Origin: Manihot esculenta
Taxonomy: Eukaryota > Streptophyta > Magnoliopsida > Malpighiales > Euphorbiaceae
Reading direction: 5' to 3'
DNA: 64,000 nucleotides
NCBI RefSeq assembly: GCF_001659605.2
Contig: NC_035161.2
Coordinates: 7,951,556-8,015,555, forward strand
The stretch's first letter is position 1, and the number at the start of each line of letters is the position of its first letter. Shown here one piece after another: positions 57,963-64,000 of the stretch. The notes beneath the pieces were generated by a model that did not search any database, was not told where the DNA came from, and was given only the letters and a program-made list of their open reading frames with translations. The position numbers were made by a program, and so were the translations under genes.

Positions 57963-59555
57963 TATCGGGCCCAGCCCATAAATAAATAAATAAAAAAAAA
58001 ATTTCCTTTTCTTTAAATCTAAATCTCTTCTTCCTCAACCCAATCAACCCACAAACTTCTAAGATCCTTCAGCTAGATCCTGATTTAAACCTATATTCCG
58101 CTCAGAAATTCAATAATTTCTTCTAGAGGCTCCAAAATTGGGTAGGTGAGTTTTGTCCCTTTTATTCAAATTTTTACGATATAATTTATTTTCTCTACCT
58201 TTTAATAGTAATTTTGGTGATTTGAGCATAAAAAGGGTATATGTTTTAGTTAGATTTAATTAATGAGTTTTAATATTTATTTTTGGAATTTATGATTTTC
58301 ATAATTTGATTTAAATAATATTTACAGCTTATTGAGTATTTTTGTTGAGTTTGAGTATTTTTGGGAGGACTAACTATGCCGAAATACTGCCGAAATTTTC
58401 TTCAAAATATATATATATAAATATATTTAAAATTTTGTATTTTACGTTTTATATTTTTATTCTAGAATATTTATTTATTATTTGATATATTATTTATTTT
58501 TCTTTTTAATTCTAGGAGAGGATCCAGCTTCCAGGATAGACAATAGGGGTGCTCCTGCAACCTAGGTCTTTTTGTCCTCTGTTTTGGTGAGTGGATAAAT
58601 ACATAACATTGATATTTTTCTTAAATATATTTATATGTGTATATGTTATTTTGTTTATTTAAAATGGGAAAGGATAACGTTATTTTATATTTCTTAAATA
58701 AATGGAAATTTAATTTAAAGCACAGCTGAATAAATAGCCGATTACACTCTGTATATGCACCGAACAGATAACACCTTGATGACAGGTGATTTATTTTCAG
58801 CATGATATATATTTATACTGTCTTTGGGACAGCGCTTGATATACAAATAGCCTTTGGGGCGTATGTCAGGTGGTCACCCTTTGGGGGTAGCTCTGCACAT
58901 GTGTATGACCAGCATTTTATTTGCTCTTGGGCCAAATTTGTCATTATAGAGCCTAAGATGTCAGCATTGCTCTCAGGCTGTTATTATTTTATTACACTTG
59001 AGATGCCAGCATTATCTGCAGGGAACATATTATGAGTGTATGCGGATTCTATTTTTCACAGTTTATTTTATGTTAATGGAATTTACATTGTATTTATTCA
59101 GCTGACTTATTTTCGCTAAATATTTGGTACTATTAAGTACCTAAACTTATCTTTTCCCCTTTGTTATTTATTTATCCGCTCACTGAGTATGTTGTACTCA
59201 CTCTTATTTCTTTTATATGTTAGTTCCTTTTTGGTGATCCGTTCAGCAGTCCTCATCTCCTAGTTGACATTCCTTCCACATTGTCCACTCAGAGTCTAGA
59301 GGAGGTCGGACCAATCCTAGGTCTTTTGTTATTACTGTTTGTAATTTTGATAGATCATGTATAGATTGTACAGTCCAGTGGAAAAGGTATTTGGTTGAGT
59401 GTAAATATTTTATGAAACTATCAGTTTTTCTCTTATATGTTTTATAATTTGGAATTATAGCAGGTTACATGTTTTTATATGTATAACTATCAGGGGAAGT
59501 TTTGTCAGTTTTCTGGGTCATATCAGTCTCTACAGTTTGGGATTTGGGTGTGACA
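57963..59555 (+). repeat. Family B 3' LTR
   Basis: About 1593 bp, starting TTATCGGGCCCAGCCC after the polypurine tract and ending GGGTGTGACA. The exact left edge is uncertain by a few bases because the expected TG start is not present. It contains GGGTAGGTGAGTT near 58141, a splice-donor-like site, and is the reference for the decayed copies at 13170-14345 and 41646-43495. Confidence 0.88.
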
Positions 59556-60307
59556 ATTTTCTCACTCAAATTGCAAAGCTTGTTCAACGTTTTGGGTATA
59601 TTACTTTCCAGAGAATTATAAGACAGATCAAGGAAAGAAAGAGAATTAAGATTACCAATCTGAGTTGAAAGAGAGCCTCGGAAAGCACTGTAACTCAGAT
59701 CAAGATGCTGAAGGTTGGTAATATTAAATAACCAGCTGGGGATTGTGGAATTGAAGTTGTTCCCTCTAAGATTGAGAACCTCAAGAGATGTAAGATTGAC
59801 ATGGGAAACATGACCTGTGATGGAAAGCTCACAAAAAGATAAATATAATTCCAGTAGAGAAGGAAGCATGTTTATTGACTGCAACCAATTGGCACACTTG
59901 TTGAGGGGCACGCCCTCCAAGTCTAAGTATTTCAAAGAAGATGGAAAATAGAGGGTGTCGATTGCCAATCCATTGGAACCAAGTTCAAGATGCTGCAAGT
60001 TTGAAAGGTTGCCAAGATGAAGGGAAACCTTTCCCTCGAGTCCGCGCATAAAAAGGTCGAGCTCAACGACATGACCGGTTGTGTTGTCGCAAGAAACTCC
60101 TTCCCATGTGCAGCAGTTATCTCCCACCCATGAAGGCAATGTGTTTGAACTGTTGGCCAGGCTTGACTTGAACCTGAGAAGAGCTTCTCTTTCAATATTG
60201 ATACAGCTTCCATGGAAATTAGTTCCACTGCAGCAGAATAAAAAGCTTTGAAGTAGAATAAGCAGAGCAAGAAGCTCAACAACAGGGATATTAGCTGATG
60301 ATCCCAT
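59556..60307 (-). pseudogene. RLP gene truncated by the family B element
   Basis: The minus-strand gene starts at the ATG at 60307: a signal peptide (VVELLALLILLQSFLFCCSG), an LRRNT-type cap with EREALLRFKSSL and WVGDNCCTWEGVSC, and about six LRRs. It stops being RLP-like after LCNLSE at about 59568, where the paralog at 62650 continues. The frame then runs into the LTR and ends at 59465, so the last ~30 residues are retroelement-derived. About 250 of an expected 900-1000 residues remain. The island, transmembrane helix and tail are absent. The missing 3' half is not on the other side of the family B element, so it has been deleted. Confidence 0.93.
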
Positions 60308-60350
60308 TACTTCTCAAATCAAACTAAAAATTACTGTTGATTGTATTCCT

Positions 60351-60500
60351 CAGTTTGGCAAAGTAGGGCCTTGCTGCACTGCAGAAAACAACACCTCCGA
60401 GTCGAACTCGAAGATAACCTTCTTGTTGGCTACCATCACGCCATAGATTTCATGAGACCTGGGAGTTGCGGCATGGAGTAAATTAATCTCTTGGCCTCTA
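60351..60500 (-). pseudogene. Short coding-like tail of an unidentified protein
   Basis: On the minus strand an open frame ends at TGA (60353-60351) and includes HEIYGVMVANKKVIFEFDSE followed by VLFSAVQQGPTLPN. Its codon use looks like protein and it sits in otherwise AT-rich DNA. No start codon and no family could be recognised. It may be a stranded last exon or part of the RLP gene's promoter region. Confidence 0.3.
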
Positions 60501-60509
60501 CTGATTATA

Positions 60510-61130
60510 GACTTTGAAATATTTGTCTATGTAGACTTTATTAAATAGTATAAAATATCTTTAATTTAATTGCTCTATTATAAGACATATACTCAAGTAT
60601 AAATGCCTAATTCAATCGCATCATATAAATAAATTTATTATATTATCATTAAACTTATTTTTCAATTATTATAATTTAATTTAATAATTGTGCTAACATA
60701 CTTAAATCGATAGTAAATTGATAGTGAGTGTATTTAAGTAAATTTAAAAAATTTTAATTTTTATTTTATTTATTTAAGTAAATTTAAAAGGTTTTAATTT
60801 TTATTTTATCTCTATTTTTATTTAAAAATAAATAATTTAATTTAATAATTAAATTCTTATTTCTTCGCTTGAGTGGATCCGTCCTAGATCGAGTCTTTAA
60901 TGATTTAATTCATTTCTTCGCTTAAGAATGTAGTTTGGTGTCAGTGACAAATTTAAGAGGAGCTGGCAGGGGTTACTCTCCTCCTGAAATTTTAATTTTT
61001 AAATGTAAATTAATAAATTAATATGCTTAATTCTCTAAATTTTTAATAAAAATTAAAAAATAATAATTTAATTATTAAGTATATATTTTGAAGGATACAG
61101 CCGTCACCGTTTGAAATAGTAAGCTTATCG
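60510..61130. other. AT-rich intergenic DNA
   Basis: No gene seen. A direct repeat of TTTATTTAAGTAAATTTAAA lies at about 60730-60790. Confidence 0.5.
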
Positions 61131-61149
61131 ACACGGACAGATCATAGAC

Positions 61150-61570
61150 TTTGAAATATTTATCTGTGTTGATAAAATCATTCGATTGATTTGGTTCAAA
61201 ATCAAATCGAATTGAATAAGTTGAAAATTAAAATTTTAGTATTTATAAAAATCGAACTAAATTGATTTTGATTAAAAATTGAATTAAATCGAATCGATTT
61301 AATTCGGTTTAATTTAATTTATTTGAATTTTTAATAAATTTTTTATTTTTTATACTTTAATTTTAATATTTTAAAATTTAATTAGAATATTTTAACATTA
61401 ATATAATCTAATTTTTCTATATTATTAAAAATAATATATTATCACTAATTAATTCGGTTCAATTTTTTTATTTTTTCTCATCAAAATCAAACCGAATTAA
61501 AATAATTAAAATTTTTGAAATTAAAAACTAAACTAAATCGAAATAAATAAAAAACTGAATTGTAATCTAA
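61150..61570. repeat. MITE-like AT-rich repeat with CGAATTAA / TTAATTCGG arms
   Basis: Dense alternation of TCGAATTGAAT, AATTCGGTTTAATTTAATTT and AAACCGAATTAAAAT motifs. The left part (TTTGGTTCAAAATCAAATCG) and the right part (AAAATCAAACCGAATTAAAA; ACTAAATCGAAAT) can pair in a long imperfect hairpin. No coding. The class is not determined. Confidence 0.5.
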
Positions 61571-62649
61571 ACTTAGAAATTTCAAGTCATCCAATAAATG
61601 TATTGGGATGGTTGTTAGGTTTTGAATGTTGAACATTTTAAATTATGAAATAAATACTCTTATTGTAAATTGTTGACTCAGTCACATCTACTTTCCTTTC
61701 TAATCTGATGTCGGACTTGATTTCTAACAATTACTGCTTAATTAGGATTAATGTTAAAATTTTGATTTATTCAGCTAAATGGTCTACTTGAGAATATATT
61801 TTCATTTAAAAATACATAAAAAAAATCAGGTCAATCGCCACTCCATAGACTTTATGAGTTTTGAGAGAGAGAGAGAGTAGGTTGGGGCAAGTTTTTGGCC
61901 CTTCAAGATTATAGACTTAGAAATTCAAGTAATCCGCCTATTGCTTTTTGCTATCAAATTCCTTTAATTTTTGAAAAAAAAAAATTCCATTAAGCGGAAT
62001 TATGTAACCTCTTTCAAATCATATTATTATTACGCAAATAATATCTAAATTTGTTTAATTTTATATATTTTAATTAATAATTTATATAAAAATATATTTT
62101 TTATTATTAATTTTCAATTTAAAAAATTAATATTTTAAAAAATATATATTAAATTTTAATTTTGCAAATAAAAACATATAAAAAAATTCATATGATATTA
62201 TCATAAGATATATATTTTATATTAAATAGTTATTTATATAAACTACTTCGAAATCATTTACATATATTTATTTTTAAATATAGACTCATCCCAAACTCAA
62301 TTATATATTATAAATTCATTCTATTAAAATTTAGTTGAATTAAATATCTAGATACCCGATTTGTTATAGTAGCGGATAAAAAATAAAAAAAAAATCTTAA
62401 TAGAATAAAATTTATATGATGTCAATTATTTTAAAAAGGTAAATTAAAAAAATTGAAGGTAAATTTGATATTCACTTGCCTCGAGCTACACTTCCAAGTT
62501 CCAAGCGGAGGAGTTGCTAGGAAAGTAAGGAGTGGATTAAATTTTCAACACAAAGCTCCGATGAGAATTACTAAAGATATCCATGAAATAAGTATCTTAA
62601 AAGAAAATAATCTAACAGAAAAAGTTTCTTTCTTTTGAATTGAGAAGTT
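61571..62649. other. AT-rich upstream region of the third RLP gene
   Basis: No gene seen in about 1 kb. A short GA microsatellite lies at 61863-61878, and GAATTGAGAAGTT (62637-62649) stands directly before the ATG, as at 36095. Confidence 0.5.
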
Positions 62650-64000
62650 ATGGGAACATCAGCTGAGATTCTTGCCATGCTCATCCTGATTCAAAGCATT
62701 TTGATCTTCTGCACTGGAACTAATCTGGATGGAAGCTGTATCAAGATTGAAAGAGAAGCTCTTGTGAAGTTCAAGTCAAGCCTCGCCATTAACAGCTCAG
62801 ACTCTTTGCTTTCATGGGTCGGAGATGACTGCTGCAGATGGGAAGGAGTATCCTGCGATAACATAACAGATCATGTGGTTAAGCTCGACCTTTCCTCGAC
62901 GTACTTCCAGGGAAATATTTCCCTTCATCTTGGAAACCTTTCAAACTTGCAGTATCTTGATCTCAGTGGGAATAATGAATTGGCAATCGACAGCCTCCAG
63001 TTTCCATCTTCTATGAAATACTTAAACATGGAGGGTGTGCTCCTGGACAAGTGTGTCGATTGGTTGCAATCAATAAACATGCTTCCTTCTCTGCTAGAAT
63101 TACATTTGTCTAATTGTGAGCTTTCCATTCCTGGTCATGTTTCACATGTCAATCTTACATCTCTTGAGGTTGTCTATCTTCGTGGGAACAACTTCAATTC
63201 CAAAATCCCCAGCTGGTTATTTAATATTACCAACCTGCAATATCTTGATCTGAGTTATAGTGCTTTTCGAGGCTCTCTTTCAACTCGGATTGGAAATCTC
63301 AATTCTCTTTCTTTCCTTGATCTGTCCTGGAATTCGCTGGAAGGTAATATACCCACAACGTTGAACCAGCTTTGCAATTTGAGTGAGCTACACTTGCAAA
63401 CCAACAAGTTCAGCGGTGAGATATCTGGACCTTTTGGCAATTCATCGAGTTGTGTGCAGAAGAGTTTAGTTTATCTGTATCTTTACAACAATTCTTTTTC
63501 TGGTAGCCTTCCAAATAACATTGGACAATTCAAACACCTAAAATTTCTTCTACTTTCTAACAACTCTTTCTGGGGTCCAATCCCTGTATCAATTGGACAA
63601 CTTTCCAACCTACAAATACTAGATTTCAGTCGGAATTCATTGCAGGGGAAAGTTTCTGAACTTCACTTGTTAAAACTCAGAGGTTTGGATCAGTTGATTT
63701 TGAGTGGAAATTCTTTAGTTTTTGATATTGATCTCAAATGGGTACCTCCTTTCCAACTTTCCAGGATTGAGTTATCATCCTGCAAACTAGGGCCTTGGTT
63801 TCCACAGTGGCTCAAAACACAAAAGAGCATTGCTTTTTTACTAATGTCTAATGCAAGCATCTCGGATAGCATCCCTGATTGGTTTGAAAACGTCTCTTCC
63901 AATATTGAAGGATTGGATCTATCTTATAATCAGCTTTCTGGAACCTTGCCAAATTTGAGAAAGTTCAACACTACTTATGAAGTTTACTATAGGTACATAT
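62650..64000 (+). CDS. LRR receptor-like protein (RLP), 5' part, runs off the window
   Basis: An open frame of 450 codons from the ATG at 62650 to the window end without a stop. Residues 1-26 form a signal peptide (EILAMLILIQSILIFC). The LRRNT-type cap has EREALVKFKSSL and WVGDDCCRWEGVSC. About fifteen LRRs follow, including DLSYNQLSGTLPN near the edge. It is closely related to the genes at 36095 and 60307 and retains the repeat (NQLCNLSELHL) at which the latter is cut. The start is supported by the conserved leader and N-terminus (MGTSAEIL... versus MGTSTANVVEIL). The expected role is that of a plasma-membrane pathogen or peptide receptor without its own kinase. Completeness cannot be judged. 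Confidence 0.9.
   Translation, partial: MGTSAEILAMLILIQSILIFCTGTNLDGSCIKIEREALVKFKSSLAINSSDSLLSWVGDDCCRWEGVSCDNITDHVVKLDLSSTYFQGNISLHLGNLSNLQYLDLSGNNELAIDSLQFPSSMKYLNMEGVLLDKCVDWLQSINMLPSLLELHLSNCELSIPGHVSHVNLTSLEVVYLRGNNFNSKIPSWLFNITNLQYLDLSYSAFRGSLSTRIGNLNSLSFLDLSWNSLEGNIPTTLNQLCNLSELHLQTNKFSGEISGPFGNSSSCVQKSLVYLYLYNNSFSGSLPNNIGQFKHLKFLLLSNNSFWGPIPVSIGQLSNLQILDFSRNSLQGKVSELHLLKLRGLDQLILSGNSLVFDIDLKWVPPFQLSRIELSSCKLGPWFPQWLKTQKSIAFLLMSNASISDSIPDWFENVSSNIEGLDLSYNQLSGTLPNLRKFNTTYEVYYRYI

Larger units (their letters stand above)
52629..59555 (+). mobile_element. Family B Ty3/gypsy (Tekay-type) retrotransposon, 5' truncated
   Basis: Carries the last ~297 bp of the 5' LTR, primer site, complete gag-pol length, hairpin, polypurine tract and a full 3' LTR. 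The start of the 5' LTR is replaced by A3. The shared LTR parts are almost identical (one 12-bp indel near 52780 and few base changes), which points to a recent insertion. The right end lies inside an RLP gene. No target duplication can be checked because the left flank is lost. Confidence 0.92.

Noticed and set aside
59465..59555. C-terminal extension of the minus-strand RLP into 59465-59555 as a genuine fusion protein.
   Set aside because: The added residues are antisense LTR sequence. A functional fusion is not supported.
61863..61878. GA microsatellite as a regulatory element of the third RLP gene.
   Set aside because: It is short, about 770 bp away and absent from the other two RLP upstream regions.

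Overview
The window is a gene-poor, transposon-packed stretch of a eudicot plant nuclear genome. The evidence is long Ty3/gypsy LTR retrotransposons with plant-type tRNA-Met primer sites, a plant LINE fragment, a CACTA-like DNA transposon end, and a small cluster of disease-resistance-type leucine-rich-repeat receptor-like proteins (RLPs). The species cannot be read from the sequence. Euphorbiaceae such as cassava or rubber is only a guess. Nothing bacterial or organellar was seen.

Layout. (1) 1-12213 is a nest of one long-LTR family, here called family A (Tekay/Del-type chromovirus, LTRs about 2.0-2.3 kb, ends TGTAAYRC...). A complete minus-strand copy, A1 (1482-11412, TSD TCGAG), sits inside another minus-strand A LTR (1-1481 plus 11418-11965), which abuts a plus-strand LTR remnant (11966-12213). 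(2) 12214-13150 is a LINE relic. 13170-14345 is a decayed solo LTR of a second Tekay-type family, family B. (3) 14861-18761 is a 3.9 kb non-autonomous LTR element, family C (TSD AAAGG). It has a gag relic on the plus strand and a spliced antisense gene of the 'putative gypsy-type transposase' kind. (4) 19880-32266 is a CACTA-like relic split by a full plus-strand element, A2 (20085-31673, TSD GACAG). A2's own 3' LTR is split by a minus-strand solo LTR (29315-31603, TSD ACGGG). (5) 32270-35640 is a second copy of the C element with the same flank, so it arose by segmental duplication and not by a second insertion. (6) 36095-40655 holds one intact RLP gene and a tandem 3' duplicate that is broken. 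(7) 41650-48701 is a third paralogous copy of the 'B solo LTR plus C LTR' segment. It is invaded by a nested pair of A-like LTRs (43752-48388, with 44697-47238 inside). (8) 48702-59555 is a chimera: the 5' LTR and gag of an A element (A3) fused to a truncated family B element whose 3' end lies inside a minus-strand RLP gene (59556-60307). (9) 62650-64000 is the 5' part of a third RLP gene, open to the window edge.

The genes do not form a pathway. The host genes are paralogous cell-surface receptors: an extracellular LRR, a transmembrane helix and a short tail, with presumed signalling through a partner kinase. Each RLP-bearing stretch has been duplicated and then hit by retrotransposons. All retroelement polyproteins in the window are broken, mostly by C-to-T/G-to-A type nonsense changes expected from decay of methylated DNA. 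The most unusual non-coding signals are: a hairpin conserved in structure but not in sequence just upstream of the polypurine tract in both retroelement families; clusters of TTCGGC-type pseudo-palindromes on both sides of the LTR TATA box; conserved splice-like sites that would remove the primer binding site from a spliced leader; and a probable gene-conversion tract between the two tandem RLP copies.
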